Origin: Lepisosteus oculatus
Taxonomy: Eukaryota; Chordata; Actinopteri; Semionotiformes; Lepisosteidae
Assembly: GCF_040954835.1 (NCBI RefSeq)
Contig: NC_090706.1
Coordinates: 38,697,148 to 38,761,147 of the forward strand
Direction of reading: 5' to 3'
DNA length: 64,000 bases
Each line of letters opens with the position of its first letter. The stretch's first letter is position 1. Position numbers and translations under genes: made by a program. The notes below the pieces were generated by a model. The model searched no databases. It had not been told where the DNA came from and was given only the letters and a program-made list of their open reading frames with translations. This document shows positions 1 through 14,497 of this stretch, piece after piece.

Positions 1-237
1 GTTTTGACACATCAAGCTCCAACACCTAAATAAAAAAGAACGAATGGAAACAGTCCTGAAAGAGGTGTGGATTTCTGTAGAACCTTTTCAGGATACAGGA
101 AACCCTCCCTTCAGCTGTCTAAAAGGACACATTCATAGGTATTGAACCTTCTCCTACTGTCCTACCTCAGCATTCTGACAAACAGGTCTTACTTGTGCTC
201 CCAACAGACCCTGCAGGTAACCATTTAAAAAGCTTAC

Positions 238-3200
238 CTTATTACAGTGGCGCCCGATACCCATTAGAAAGTTGTCTGGCTTGATATCTCTGTGGATGAA
301 ATTCTTTGTGTGCACATACTCGATTCTGCTGATCATCTGCAAAGAAAAGGTAACAAAAGCACCCTCCTCAGTTTCCCTCTAAAAGCACTCATGTCTCAGG
401 CACAGGACATGTTAACAGTTAATCTGTCAAAGGTTTACCATCTCGACAAGCCATGCAAATACAGCCCCTTTCATTATGTGAAATTGTAAGGTGACCTAGA
501 TGCATGTTATAAGCTATGCAAAACAGTTTCTCGGCACCGAAATCTTTCTCCACTTCAGCTCTTAATCAAAGCCCATTCCAAGATGATCCACACAAGAGTG
601 TGCTTCTTAGCTCACAGTAAGTGGAAATCATACTGACTTGTGAGCTCGCCCACCAGCTCCAGCCAAGCAGCAAGTGCAAACTATACATGCTGCCACAAAG
701 AGTGTATACAAGTGTGCAACGCAACTAGTGATTAAGAAAAACGCTATGGCTCAAGGTATCCAACTGTTTCCTCTTCAATAAAACAAAGTATTCATGGCAC
801 AAAACTTTAGTTAAAAGCAAAACGTCTAAAATTGCATGGTTTAAGGATATGGAGCAATCTAAAGACGTGCAAAAAGAGAGTGGCAGTTCACAGGTTGTGT
901 AATCATCGCCCCTGTCACCCCATCATATTTCAACACTCCCTGGCCAGCCAGCGGCTTACCTGGTCTGCTAGCATCAGTACGGTTTTCATTGTAAACCTGC
1001 GCGAGCAGAAGTTGAAGAGATCCTCCAGACTGGGCCCCAGGAGATCCATCACTAGGACATTGTAATCCTTCTCTTGGCCATACCACCTGCAAAACAACAC
1101 GCATATCCGTCACCAACATCCGTCCCTCCATATATAGGGAGATAGGGAGTAATATAATCCACTCATTTGTCTCATCCAGCCCATTTGTTAACAGCTAATT
1201 GAACCACCGATGTCATCCAGCTGTGTCCCGAAAGACGCCATGGTTCAGCTTCAATAACATGACCGAGTAGCTTGCATCATAATTCCCTGCGTAAAGAACC
1301 GCTCCTGTTCTCAAGTTTAAGTGTGCCATCTCTGTTCATTCTGAAAAAGCCCGCTCGGTTGGGACTGTCGAAGCCTTTGAGGATTTTGAATACTGGAGTC
1401 AGGTTACCTTGTAGTCCTCTTTGTTAAGAAGTCTAAAAACGTTCAGCTCTCCCAGCCAGATAGTGTAGGAGATTCATTTAAGCTCTGGTGTTCTCCCCCT
1501 ACCAGACACACTTGTCGGTTTTAAGGTGCCTTTTTGAACTGGGGTAGCTTCACTACACTCACCCTTTTCAATAAATTAATTTGCGAATGTACAGCATGGT
1601 TATGAAGTCACAATCAAGCTGAGAAAAAACTCGTAGATGGGAATCCCTCCCTCCACAGCCACCATTGAGTGATCCCAGCTGCACTGCCTTGGAACTCCAA
1701 ATGAAATAGATGAAGTTTCTTTCTCAGAGGATTTTCTAACCCAAATACATGCCTATATATATACACACACACCACTATGCCATCATTCCTCTCACATCCA
1801 GGAGTGAATATTCTTATAACAAAGCCTGAGAGTAAAAAAAAAAATCAAAATAGTATTTCAGGAGTATTAAATCACAAAGTCATGAATGATTGCCAAAGTC
1901 AAGGCTGTTTCTCCATGGAAACAGACTGATAATGCAATACGTAATCAGCCTACTGTTTGTGCCCCACAGACGAATTCAATGGCACTGAGTAAATCCTGTG
2001 ATGGCCATGAAGGGTTAAAATTATATACAAAAAAAAATTAGTTAATACCCAGGTCTGCAATGGTCCAGGTCCAAAAGTACAACCATCTTAAAATTATAGC
2101 TTTATGTTTTACAGTGAAATTTAAATGTCTAGGAAAAGGCAAAAATGGGTGGCAGTCAATGGCCACATGTCTTTAGACACAAAGGCGGGTATCAATTACT
2201 TTTCTAAGTACATTAAACACCCAGTTCTTCCCACAGCCCCAGCACTGTTATTACCGAAAGGCCAAGCAGACTGTGAAATTGCAGGCCTGTTCACAGCTAA
2301 CTGCTACCCAGAACTGAAACAGGGGTCAAGCTGGAGAGGTGCGCCTGCAGACGAGCCTTGCCTCACAGCGAGGAAGGAATCCTCAAAGAGAAGGAGACAT
2401 CTGTGTACGCTACATAAGTGAGGCGGAATAAAATTCACCTTTGTTTACAAATTTAAAATGCTTGAATTTAAATCCCAGTGAAGCACTACGCAAAATGGGT
2501 TAAAGGTTATTCAAGTGGATAAAACCCACAGAAAGCCCCAAAGTTCCCAGCAGCTCAGCAGTCTGGGAGAGTGGGGCATTCAAGTTTTCTTTAAAAAAAA
2601 AAAACGCATAAAAGGGAGTTAACTGATAAGATCAATATGACCAAAGGAAAGGGGGTCATACAGAAAGCCCTGCATGACTGCAGTAAATTTGTAGAACAGC
2701 ACTCTGAAGGGAACAGAGAGGAGAGAGGAGAACAGCACACTCAGCTGATTTAGAGAAAGGACTGTGTCATGAGATCAGTGAATGTGCCAAATAAACTTCA
2801 CCCGTTCCACTACTGGGATTAGTGCTGATGCAAGAGAAACAAGCCTGGGAAACTGATGTACAGGAGGGAGAACTCACCCTTACCTTACTCAGCACTCAGC
2901 TGGAGATTCACCAGAAAGGAGCAGGAGTCCTGCCACTGCTAATCAAAACAGGGCTCAACCATACAGGCTTCCTCTCTCATTACCCAGGGAAACAAGCCCA
3001 TTGTTCCCAGAGAACCATAAAGACCAAAAAAATCCTGGATTTAGCCAATGGCCAGGATCAGGACTATGTCACAACCCACGTCACAACTGCATCAAGCAAA
3101 CTGCAAGCTGGGAGCAATGACGTAAAGGCCACCAGAAACTGGACTCTTTCATGTATTCTTCCTCATGAAAACAATACCACTGAATACATTTGGCCTATTT

Positions 3201-6200
3201 CAGAGCAATAGAACCCTCTGCATTATAACAAAAGGCATAATCAATTTTATGTATATTTTCTTCTACTGTTAGCCTCAAATTCAACCCCAGATGCGTTTTC
3301 AACACTTTCGTCATTGGAAGAGATTTCATCAAACTTCATAATAATATCAGTACATTTCCATCCCCCCGTGGCAACTGTGGCAGTGAAAAAATTATAATTT
3401 CAAATTGGCTCTTTCAGAACTAATTTACATAAAAGGAAAACTGGTGCATAAGAAGAATCAAAATGATCCTGAATCATGCATTGCAAATTATCCCATGATG
3501 TGTTTAACATTTGCTACTTTACTTAAAAACAGTGTTTTTGACGAAGAAAACGCTTTGAGGAATAAGGCTGTTTTTAACAGAAACCACATTCAAATCGTCA
3601 GTGTACACACTCTGCATTAAAGCATGTGGCATGAAGATAAGGCAGCAAGTTTTAAAAAATTCTCAGCAGGAGGACGCCCACGAACATTTCACAGAAACAC
3701 CCCTTTAAAAAGAGGAGATACTACATAGAGCACATGTGCTACAATAAATGTGGGAACAAATGGTAATTTAAAAATGAAGTGCCTGAAAAAAAAATTACTT
3801 AAGTTGAACAACTTCAAAATTAAATCAAAGTGTCTGCAACAAAAACTGACGTCCTAGGATATTTGAAAGACCAGTAAAGATGATCATGGCACAAGATGCA
3901 AAACGACATGAGAAAACAATTGCCTTATCTCTTTGTAACCTAATCAATAGCTCAGGACACAGGACTGAAACGACCGAGACGTTGTGTAGATTGTGGACCT
4001 TAATAATTGAGTTTTAAAGGCTAAACTAAATTAGAGAAAATGCTTAAAATTTTCTGATACCAAATCAGTTTAGTTCCTCCAGCTTTTTTAAGCACAGAGA
4101 ACCAGGTGAGAATCCTGCAGCAGTGCATGAATGAACCACATGACAAAAAAATACGCCAACAATGAACAACCCAAGTCAGCAAGCAACAGTAATGCTGAAC
4201 ACTGAAACAAAGAAGCTGTGGCAGAGAATCAGGTCCGTCATTGATGTAGCAAGCTCAAGAGATTTAATGCCCCTAAAATGCCCTCAGATTTTACATCCTT
4301 ATGTATATGAAAGGATCACGGCAAGTGTAATGTGCTGAAGATCTTACGTTGTGTATTTTGAACTGCACACAAGCGATACCTAAGCAATGCTTTCCGGGCA
4401 TTTCAGTAAATACAACACCACTCGGTAGGCAGCTGCACTATAGGACAAAACTGGCCTATGCAAAATGACCTGCAATCATGTTCGTTATTTTACACTTAAT
4501 ATCAAAGAGAACCATTAACTACAGCAAGCATATCCAAGAGCTTAAAAATACTTACCTTTGCTACTATTCTGTTAATTGCTAGGCCAAGAAAATAGGATAA
4601 TAATGTGCAAGATTTTGTTGACCACAACAGTCTACAAATCAGCACCAGAAACTTGGGCAAACAGGAAGCAGATATGCATTTTTCAGGAATGTAGGAGGGG
4701 AGAAATTCACTAGTTTCAAGAGACACTTTGTGAGATGTGAGCAAAAGTACCTGTCGAGTCAGCAGCACAATTGACTCACAGAGTTCTCACCTTTCGCTTA
4801 TGACTGACTCAACCAGCTTATGACAAATATATCCCAGCATCTTATTTGTTGAAAACTATCTAAAATAAAAGTGCAGAATGCAAAATAAATGGTTTCATTA
4901 AACGCACATCAAGAACACTGTAAACCAGGGAGAACGATTGACGATTGAAAGAAACAAATTCCTACTCCTGTTCCGATTGGCAGTGGTGCAGCGAAGGTGG
5001 ACACTTTCTTCCTTAAGCTCTCCATGGCTTTGGAGGCTGTTTATTCATCTGCTTCCTACACTCCCTTCAGAGAGTGTTAAGAGCATGATGTTCCTCTCCA
5101 GATTTGCATTTCAGAGACACGGCACCGAGGCGTCACAGACAATGGAAGCAGCAAGCAGCCCCCAGCTACAGAGCACTCCACATCATGACAGCCATTGAGA
5201 GCTGCTGAAGCCTCACCGCCTCGGAATACCCCTCAGCGGGAAACAATCAGGCTGCCAGACCTCCACACATTGCCCATTTCTCCTACGCAGGAACCAACAG
5301 AAGCCTCGGTTTGTAGGTTTGCTTACTCTATAACAAGCCAGGGGTCAGGCACTGTCCATTCACATTCGAACTCTCAGGGCACTTGATATTTCCTGTTCTC
5401 ACTCTAGTGAGTCTAGTACAGGCCTTCTGTTATCAGACATACACAAGAAATACTCTGCAGTGCTGCCCTTTACCACTACATTTTCCTACCTACACAAAAA
5501 GGGTTAACATCTCTAGTACAATGTATCAAACAATTAAGCTTCTTTATCCAACCTTTTACCCATAGAGAAGTCCAACATATACAAATTCAAGTGAAACCTC
5601 TACTCCTAGGTGTAAGCATGCTAAATGTAAAACATTATAAAGCTTTCCAGGGGTGAAGCCCACCACTCTTCCACAGAAGAGATGAGCACATTTTACGGAA
5701 GAATGGAAATTTAACCGAAATTCGCAATGACTTTGGTTGTACATGTGAAGGGAGAGGCAACTTGTTAAGCAAGTTAGGCACCTTTTCAGGCGCTTACAAA
5801 GGTCACTGCAGTACACAGATCAAAAAGTATCTTCCTCAAAAACCAATACAAGAACGTCATTGTAAAGGTCACTAGTTATCATTGGTGGACATCTGTATTT
5901 TCAACTTGGCAGTTAACACTATCTATTCCTTTGGTATAACGATTGCTAAAACATTCTGCTTTTTCAACAACAAAAACAAAGCCAGTCTAATTTGTTAGTA
6001 TGAAATTTTCTTACAAGCATTATTTGTGTCTTTCTGTGTTGGCCACTGAGAGATTACAAGAGAATTTCAACTACAAAGCTTCAGGTAATCTAATCATTGC
6101 TAGGGACATGCAACTGATCATCAAGCTCACCTGGTTATGGCAAAGGAAAAAACACAACATAACCTTTTAAGTTAGAATTCCCCAGCTTTGGTGTTGAGTC

Positions 6201-9200
6201 ATCTTTCAGATCACATGACAATGTGACAGGGTAGAGTGTAGCCTGCATAAGGGCACCCACAGGAAGAGCAAACAAAAGTAAACATTTTCTCCTGCTGTCA
6301 GATCTCAAACTATCTCAAAGAAATTTTAATTCTTCTACTGCCAGACAGAACTCACAGGTCAGTTTGATGCAATATCGCCTGCCAAAGCAGGTGTTCAAAT
6401 ATGGATTTTCACCCATTTCCTCACTTGCAAAAGGCTCCATTTCAAACGATGGGGAAAAAATCTTAATATGGGACTGAAGCCAACTTCATGCAACACCTTA
6501 TAAAGGCATCAAATATTAGGATGAGATTTAATTACTCCCTGTAATATTTCTCCTATAGGCTATACACGTGTAGTCTTGCAGGGAATGCTACTCAGAATAT
6601 AAAGAGATCAAATATTGCATCACTGAAGCAAAGCATACATGAAAACTGTTTTCTTTACGGATATGCAGTAATGCTCTGAGAAAGAAAAGGTTAATTTTGA
6701 TGAGATGTTAAGACAGAGAAAATGCCTGCATCACCCCTTCATGAGTCATGCCAGCGATCTGTAGTATAGTGCAGTCCTGTGTGAACCCTGGTGAACCCCT
6801 TGCAGTACCCTGATCTGCCCAGAACTCGTTTCACTGAAACTGTACTTTGCCGTCACATGAAGTTGAGGGAAAGCCCCTCCCCGCCAAGCCCAGCCTCCCG
6901 GGACACACGGGATTACACAGCTCTGTAGCTCTTAAATCAGGTATTACAGGCAGCAAGACAAATCCAGCCAGAGAAGCCTCTCAGACACCTTGCTACTTGC
7001 ACTGTGAGAACTGGCTTTCTTCACTGAATGACAGAGGACCCTGCCCCCAGAACCTGCTGTTGAACTAGCAACCCGCTCGCTTCGCTGAATCCCACCCCAT
7101 GCTTTTCTTCAGGGAAAGGGTGGGATGAGATCCTGGAATCAATAAACACCCAGCTACCCAAGGGGCTAGTTGGTCCAAACGGCCTCTTCTCATTTGGGCC
7201 CGTTCTTGTCTTCTATAACCAACTATATGTCCCATTAACTTGAACAGATCCATTTACCCCATTTCAATAACCTTGAGATGCATCACAGACAACTCTGTGG
7301 TGCATATTGTGTTATTGTGTCCTAAGTACAATAGCCCATGGAGTTAACTGACCAATATCACGTCTCGCCCGCAGCAGGAGATCCTGCCCGCTGCAAGGCT
7401 GATTTAGATTTAACAAGTCTGCACCTGACCAATTCACAACCTCGATGTTGATAAATGTTAAAGGTTACATTGGCTACCTAACTGGTTTCCTGTCCAGAAA
7501 AAAATATACTGTAGTCATACTGTAGAATTTCCATGCAAGATAGTACTTAATGAACTAAATTCATAATTGGTCTGAACAAACATTATCTTGACTGAAGGAA
7601 TCTCTCATTTAACTGTGGTTTCCATTCACCGAAATATATATGTAGTGGCAAAACAATCTTCACATTTCCCAGACAATAAGGTAAATCCTTATTTTGAAGC
7701 CTGACAATTTGGATGAGGTCATCAGCATAATTTTGCAATAATGCACATAATGTAAGGCTGAACTACAAATCTCATACCCCTTTAAAATTGTGAAGAATCT
7801 TTATAAAATACAAGCATGACTATCAACACGACTACTAGGTACATGAAACCTAAAACAAAGACACAAACAAAGGTCCAGTGGTGTTAAAATATTAACAGCA
7901 TGGAAATGCCTATACTGGAGAAACTAGAGGTGCCCATTATGTAACCACTTCTGTTTGCTTTGGCAGACTGCAGGATGCACTACAAAGCTCAATACCACAC
8001 TAACCTGCCAAGAAACAAGCTTTACATAAGCTGGATAACTCCGTGCAGTAACGCCAGGTTTACTGACTTGCTGTTCTGCGTGTCCTCAGACTAGAGCTGT
8101 GTTTCACAAGACTGGGGGCAGAACTGGCTCATCACTGGCAGCATGTTTAAAATGGTCTGCTTTGGGGGGCCATGCTCTTACATTCATGGTGAAAGCTTGG
8201 GACCTGTAACTGTGTGGGAAAGCAAGCTAGCACTATGAAAATGTAAAAGCATCTGTACTACATGAACAGATTGATATAAAGATAAGATCAAGATCACTTT
8301 ATTGGCCAGATACAATTTCTTGCATTAGGAATTTGTCTTTTCACACACCCCAACCTGCTCTCCATGAGACACAGACAGGGAGAGAGAAGCTGGGGTCAGA
8401 GCGCAGGGTCAGCCATTTATACGGCGCCCCTGGAGCAGTCGGGGTTAAGGGCCTTGCTCAGGGGTCCAGGGGAGTAGGATTCCTCTGCTGGCCGCGGGAT
8501 ATGAACCGCCTACCTTCCAGCCACAGGTGCAGACCCTGAGCCACAGAGCCACCGCTCCGCCCAAAAGTGTCATTCCGATTTGTCATTGACAATCATCCAC
8601 TAAGGACTGACCAAACGAGAACCTCAGATTAACCGTCTAAAAGCAATCACAAATTACTGACGCACCAAACAGCTAAATCTCATTACCAACCTTACATTAC
8701 TTAGATACACAGTATTAAACACACTGCTTTCATTTTCAAATGCTAAAAGTGAAGACAACCTGCCAAGAAACTACTTTTTGGCCAGGCTACATGTTGCTCT
8801 TTATAAGAAAGATTTTCATGCCGAATATGCAATTAATGTGCAAATAAGCAAATGTGTGGAAGCTTGATAAATGCAATATTTCAGGACAGTTGAACAACAA
8901 AACTGCTTTGGCTTCAGATATGGTATCTCAAAACCTTTATGAAAAGCTCCCAGACAAAGCCTGTAACAACCCCACTTCACTACAAGCCTTCATAAATTGT
9001 TCCAAGCCTTCCTTTGACCTTTAGATGCTCAGTTTGACTGGAGCTCTTCCAAAACGACACCCTTAACTGCATTCACAAAAAAAAGTGCCTGGTGATCAGC
9101 ATAGGTCCCAGGGAAAAGAGAAACTGCAGCTGTAACTGTAAAGAAAAAAATGGACCTAAACTGTAAACCGGACACGAAACAAAGATGTGAAAAGAACTTA

Positions 9201-12200
9201 CTTTACACTAGTCTCACTTCACTCTTTATCAAAGCACACTCCACAACTTTCAATATGTGCATTACTCTTGATTTCACGCACACACAACCTCTACACTGAG
9301 AAACACTGCTACTTTAAAAATACAACTGCAAGGAATGCTGTCTGATGGCTTATGCTCACCAGAGTGCTGTGACTGAGTATGAAATCAGCTTTCTATAAAT
9401 GGCATCTGCAAAATACCTGTGCCTACTTTAGAGAAAACAATATAAAACCAACCCCTAAAGAGTCTACAAAACCACACTCATAGGATTAATGCCTCTTAGA
9501 CTTAGTAACATTCCTGCTTATTCCTCCTGTCCTGGGTCAACTACCCATGTCAATGTATATAGTGTGCATCTACTCTGAAAGTACAGGACATAAAATCTAT
9601 GATGCTGGTGGGTGTATATCTTATTCGCTAATGAATTTTAAAATTCAATTTTACTGTATCATTACCCTTTTTCAATACTTACACAAATTTTCTAATGATT
9701 ACACTCGTCTAAAATTCTCTAATACCAAAAATGAGACGGTAGATTAACGTTTAATGTAGCACACCCCACCGGGCTGTCTACACAATCTAAAGATCTCTCT
9801 CTTGTCCGGTCACGGCTGTAAATACCACCATGCATTCACTCTGGCCTAACACTGATAAATAAAGCACCAGGCCTCTTTTAAAACGGCACAGCAACTCAAT
9901 ACCAGCAACAGCAAACATTTAGAAGTGCTTACCCCCAGGCCGGGAAACAAGAGACTTCCTTATTGGAACCATAAACGTTCAAGGATTAAACGAGCCTTCA
10001 AGAACATAGAAAGGTTACAAATAAGTGGGGGCCATTGAGTCCATCTGGTAGTCAGCAGTCTACTGGTCCAAGGATCCCATCCAGCTGTTTCTTGGAGGAA
10101 AACAGGACATCACCTTTAACCATATGGCTGTGTAGCTTGAGGAAAACAGGTATAGTTACAAAAAGGGATAAATAATCACAAATCATGGTGGAATAAGCAG
10201 CACAGTCTGATAGTCTGCCCTCGAGTATAACCAATCAAAATAATTTACAAACACTCTAGGACTCATAGGGTTCATAGCCACTAACCCATACCACGCATGT
10301 GTGCTGTAGTGTACTTAGGTTTGATGCAAAGGAGCCTTTTTCTCTCATTCATAACTAAATCCATTTGAGACCCCCAGCCACTTTACAAGATTGTGCCCCA
10401 CCAGGAGCAGATGCTGGATCTAATAATAGCTGAAAAGCAAATTCTGTAAAGTGCATTCTTCAGAGTCTGTTTTGTGGATTCAACTAGCTTTTAAAACGTT
10501 AAGCAAAAAGTTTAAATAATGATCTACACCCAAATCACAATGAAAGACTATTCTTGGCCACAGAAAGGCAACAATCTGACCCTGGAAGCTGAAAAACTTA
10601 AAATGAAGAAAGCTAAGAGTGAAAGAGAAAACTGAAATGACAGTAGCTGTCAAAAACATCTTCTCCTGCAAACCAGTGTGCAGAAACACCTGTTTTTATG
10701 TGCAAAAACAAACAACCCCTTTTAAAGGCAGTGCATTTTGAAAGTCGGGATTGTAAACTGGGCTCAAAGGCCAAAGATAAACCATCTGCACTCAAGGCCT
10801 TCATCCTCTTCCTGCTTAATGCTATCAAACACATATAGACCTTCACTGAGGATAATATCCTTGGAGGAGCTTAACTAGGTTGAGATGGGACACAGGTGAA
10901 GGCTGCATGCTGCTTAAAAGACCTCAGGGAACTACAAAGCACTGACAAACCTGCCATGCAGTTCAATTAGACCTTGTGCACTTGAGAAATTACTTCCCGT
11001 TCAGATATCTAAAAATGGAGAAACTGATCAAGTTCATAAATTATCTTTCACTCCCAAACCGCTATTTATTTTGCACCTGAAATCTGTCACGTTGATCACC
11101 TGCTGATGTTTTCCTGTGGGCAATGATGCACCTCTGTTTGGGTCCCCGAGCCTCAGCGGTCTTAGGCTGAGAATTGTATCATCCAGCGAGATCTCACCAC
11201 AAACAGCTGTAATGTCTGAGACATTAACTCGGAAAACAAAACCACAAAAAAGAAACAAACTGAATATGCCCCTAAATGTTTACGTGCGCCCATGTAAAGG
11301 TCACAAGACGCCTAACGCAAACATCAATATTAAGTCAAATATTCAATAAACTTGCCCGAGAGCAATCTTCAGGAATTGGGTTTTCAGTAAATGTCACGAG
11401 GTTGTAAATGTAAAACGGTCTTTACCAGGTGATACCACATCCACGCTGTCCAAGGAGAGGTCATGGAGAGAAGACACTTGAGATGTGACCATTACTCTTG
11501 AGTCGGAACATGAAAAACATCACTTAGCCGCTGACCACTAGTGCCCTATTGCCAGCTTTCCACTGCAGCCTGCAGACACATTGATGGCCATAGGCGTTCT
11601 AAGGATGGGAGCTGCTGTACACAGCTCATTCCAACTTGGAGCTCGAATGGGAGAAGGCAGGAGCTCCAAACAGCAAAACCAGAGGGAAAAGCTTTTTTTA
11701 TTGGTATGGAGATTCACCTTGTGTAGAGTGCGCACTGAAAACTGTAAGATACAGTTTCTTTAAATGTTGAAGACCTGAATTGCATCAAGCATTGAATATT
11801 CTTATGTCACCCCTCTAACACTAACAAGCTTTTGCAGCGCAGGCTGCATCTAGGCAACATTATAACAAAACACAAATTACCCTGAACACACCATGGACAT
11901 GAGAAACTTCATTATAATCCCTACTGGGAGAAAATGGGGATTATTTTTTACATTTGGCATAGTTTTTCTTTGAATAAGAGTAATAACCCTAAAGAAGGAA
12001 GGTTTTTACTTAAAAGTTGCAACAGGGCGTAAATCAATTCATCTCATTGTGCTCATTTAACTGGGAGATTTCTTGTGAGGGGGTGCGCTAGCATTCCTTA
12101 ATCATAATATTTGACAACAGCAGCACCAGGTCCTTATCAGCAAAAATATTTCCAAGACGACAGTACTGCTGTACAGGGGGATAGAAAAAAATTGTGGGTT

Positions 12201-14497
12201 GTGAGGTGTAAGACTTTGCTGTATGCGATAGAGTGTCTTAAAAGGGCTTCATTTTGACTCTGTACACTTCTTAAGAACAGCTGGACTGCTATGGGTGCGT
12301 TTTTTTTACTCAGAACGACTTCTGTTCAACACACTAGATAAATGTTCTCCTTTAAATGGTTTAACACCCATTTAAAGAAATGTCACAGTGTCTGAGAACT
12401 GGCTAACTTGTCAACACTAATTGTTAACTCTCAATTACATAACTTATCAATGAGAGAAGGTCATTTCAGCTCATTACGCAGATCCAGCTACTAACCCTGA
12501 GCCCTTTTCCACTTTTCAACCAAGAGGTCCAACCAACAGTGCAAAACCTCAACTGACATTCTGTCTAGTATAACTGTGAAAAGGAGCACAACAGATCCCC
12601 TAGTCCAAGGATTCTTACCAGGTTGAAAGGAAAGACGCTTTAAAATAAGGTAAATGGGTTTAAATACTTTAAATACTTAACCAAAACAGCATTGTCAGTC
12701 ATCTCAATACCACGCAAGGTTGCAGCCTTGCGTCTTTTAAGAACTCACCCCAGGGCGCCCAGGTTCTTTGCAAAACTCACCAAGCCCTGATTCTGCAGTA
12801 GTGACAAACACCACCTCATACATAATCCAAAGGCTTGCAGCACCAACCTGAAACACAACCTGCGCAGTTCCCCAGTTACAGAAACACTAATAATCACAAC
12901 ACAAGTAAGCTGTGTAGAAAGAGACACAACAAGCGGGCACTTTTGAGATTATCCTCACATGAAGGTGACTGTCTGTTAAAACCAGGCTTAATCCCAAAAT
13001 CTCTCCCGCCTGGCTTTCTGCTAGCTCGCTACCAATACCAGTCGACACGACCACAACCTACACACCTAGACTGTCACGTCCTCTCTCAAAGAGAAAGTCT
13101 CGCAAAACACCCCACGATGCAGTCAGGGCTTAAAGGAAGAAGAAAAAATAGCGCTTCGTGGATGACTGTTTCTTGAAACCAGTGACGAAATTCAATTCGA
13201 TTTTCAAAACCGATGTATCTCTCTTTGCGTGTAAAACGCCTGGCTAACACCCCTGCTTCAGCAGAATGAAAGCAAGTGTGTGGCAAGGTGGGCTCGCCGT
13301 CACCTTGGAGAACAATACCCACAGGCCCCTCCACGGTTGTTTTCACTCGCACCCGGCCGCCATTTTCTAGCAGAGCAGGAAGACATGTTGGGACAAACAC
13401 AACAAAAGAGGAGCGGCCATTTTTTTCCCCAACTGCGGGCAGAGGAGAGGCCAGGAATGCCACGAAAATGTGGGGGTTTGACGCCAAACGTTCCCGTGAA
13501 ACCCTCCCAAACCCCCCCCCTTAAGCCTCTTCACTTCACGTCCTAGCACCCTAGCATTTATTATGAAGACCCGAGCAGTCGCGGGGATTTTGTTTAATCC
13601 CTTCCTCTTACAGGTAGGTTAGCAGAGCCACGGACCCGAGAGCGATCCGGTAACGCTCAGCAGAAAGCGACCGGGCAGGACACGTCTCTCCCGATCACTT
13701 CGGGGGCATCAATTAAAAAGGCAAATCGCGGCTTGTATTACAACCCCCTCCCTCCCCCCCCCGCCAAGCCGAGCACGGCGACGCGCAACTTGTTGCCAAC
13801 TTCTCTCGCCCTCCCCCCCCCGGGGGAGACCCGGTTCCGCTGTCGGCGGCGCCTGCTCCGGCCGGGGGCAGCGCATGATCCCCGCTCGGGCCCGGCTCGC
13901 TCACCTGATGTGGGGGATCCCGACGCCCCCTTGCAAGATCTTGTACAACTTGCTTTCGTACAGCAGCTGGGGGTGCCTGGCCTTCTGGGACTCCAGTTTC
14001 ACGGCCACTTCCTGAAAGCACACGGAGAGAGAGGGGCGCCGTCGTTAAGCCCGAATAAACCGGCCCAGGGTTAAAATCGCTTCTTTCTTTTCTTGTGTTG
14101 GTTTGTTTCTATCCGCGAAGCAAGCTGCTGCCCGCCGCGGGAGAGGAATTAACTATCCTCGACTCACCTCCGGGGCCGCAGCAGCTTTCGCGACATTTTT
14201 AACTCGTTTCTCGGCTAATAAGGACAAACGTTAACGTTACAGAGACTATAACCCACCCGAGAGCTAAAGTTTCGTTGGGGTTGTTGGTTTGTTTAACCCC
14301 CACCCCCAATGCTACGCGAAATAACTCGAGTATCTCTCGGGCTGTTGTTGTTTCTCTCCGAACATTTCCTTTACCTCTCCATTTGTGATATTGATGGCCA
14401 GGTAAATGTCCCCGAAGGATCCGGAGCCGATTTTCCGGACCAGCTTGTATTTTCCACCGACTATGAACTCGGCCTTGGAGCCGCTGGTGCTGGCCAT
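238..14497 (-). CDS. csnk1a1: Casein kinase 1 alpha, exons 1-4 (partial, continues off the left edge)
   Basis: Coding exons in transcript order are 14497-14375, 14011-13905, 1086-960 and 336-238, all with AG/GT borders and matching phases. They give 152 residues of the roughly 337 usual for this kinase, near-identical to human CK1 alpha. The N-lobe shows the glycine loop GSGSFGDIY (about 23-31), the ATP-binding lysine in EEVAVKLES (K46) and the catalytic HRDIKPDN (D136). The DFG segment and C-lobe lie left of position 1. The start begins [15 protein letters not shown], as in the family. The product is a monomeric Ser/Thr kinase that primes beta-catenin at Ser45 in the Wnt destruction complex and acts in p53, Hedgehog and circadian control. 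The second intron is about 12.8 kb, the others short. Nothing looks broken. Confidence 0.97.
337..959 (-). other. csnk1a1 intron 3
   Basis: This 623-bp intron lies between the exon ending ADQ and the exon starting MISRIEY. I see no repeat or conserved ORF in it. Confidence 0.85.
1176..1480 (+). repeat. Interspersed repeat, GGCCATTCGGCC family, 3' part
   Basis: The block reads catccagctgtgtcccgaaa, then ttcagcttcaataacatgac, then gaggattttgaatactgga and tcaggttaccttgtagtcct. These are the middle and 3' parts of a repeat I recall from non-teleost and early teleost fishes. The head with the GGCCATTCGGCC-type motif is absent here but present in other copies in this window. The class is unknown to me; it is non-coding as far as I can see. 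Confidence 0.6.
7085..7240 (-). repeat. Interspersed repeat, GGCCATTCGGCC family, 5' part
   Basis: On the minus strand this reads aatgagaagaggccgtttgg, then ttattgattccaggatctca, the head part of the same family as at 9985 and 45352. It lies inside intron 2 of csnk1a1. Confidence 0.55.
8280..8563 (-). repeat. tRNA-derived SINE, V-SINE-like
   Basis: On the minus strand the element starts gggcggagcggtggctctgt (A-box-like) and carries ggttcatatcccg (B-box-like). The body contains gagcaaggcccttaacccc and tgctccaggggcgccgt, typical of fish V-SINE-like elements. It ends with a tail around aataaagtgatcttgatctt. It closely matches the plus-strand copy at 20703-20976, including the unusual tail words attcctaatgcaagaaattg. 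It is transcribed by RNA polymerase III and mobilised by a partner LINE. Confidence 0.85.
9985..10260 (+). repeat. Interspersed repeat, GGCCATTCGGCC family, 5' part
   Basis: The segment runs aagaacatagaaaggttaca, then gggggccattgagtccatct, then catccagctgtttcttggag. This is a diverged head of the family, in csnk1a1 intron 2. Confidence 0.55.

Larger units (their letters stand above)
1087..13904 (-). other. csnk1a1 intron 2 (12.8 kb)
   Basis: This long AT-rich intron holds no ORF that I recognise as an exon of any gene. It contains three pieces of an abundant interspersed repeat (near 1176-1480, 7085-7240 and 9985-10260) and a tRNA-derived SINE at 8280-8563, listed separately. Long first introns near the promoter often carry enhancers, but I see no motif cluster clear enough to call one. 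The rest is unique-looking sequence. Confidence 0.8.
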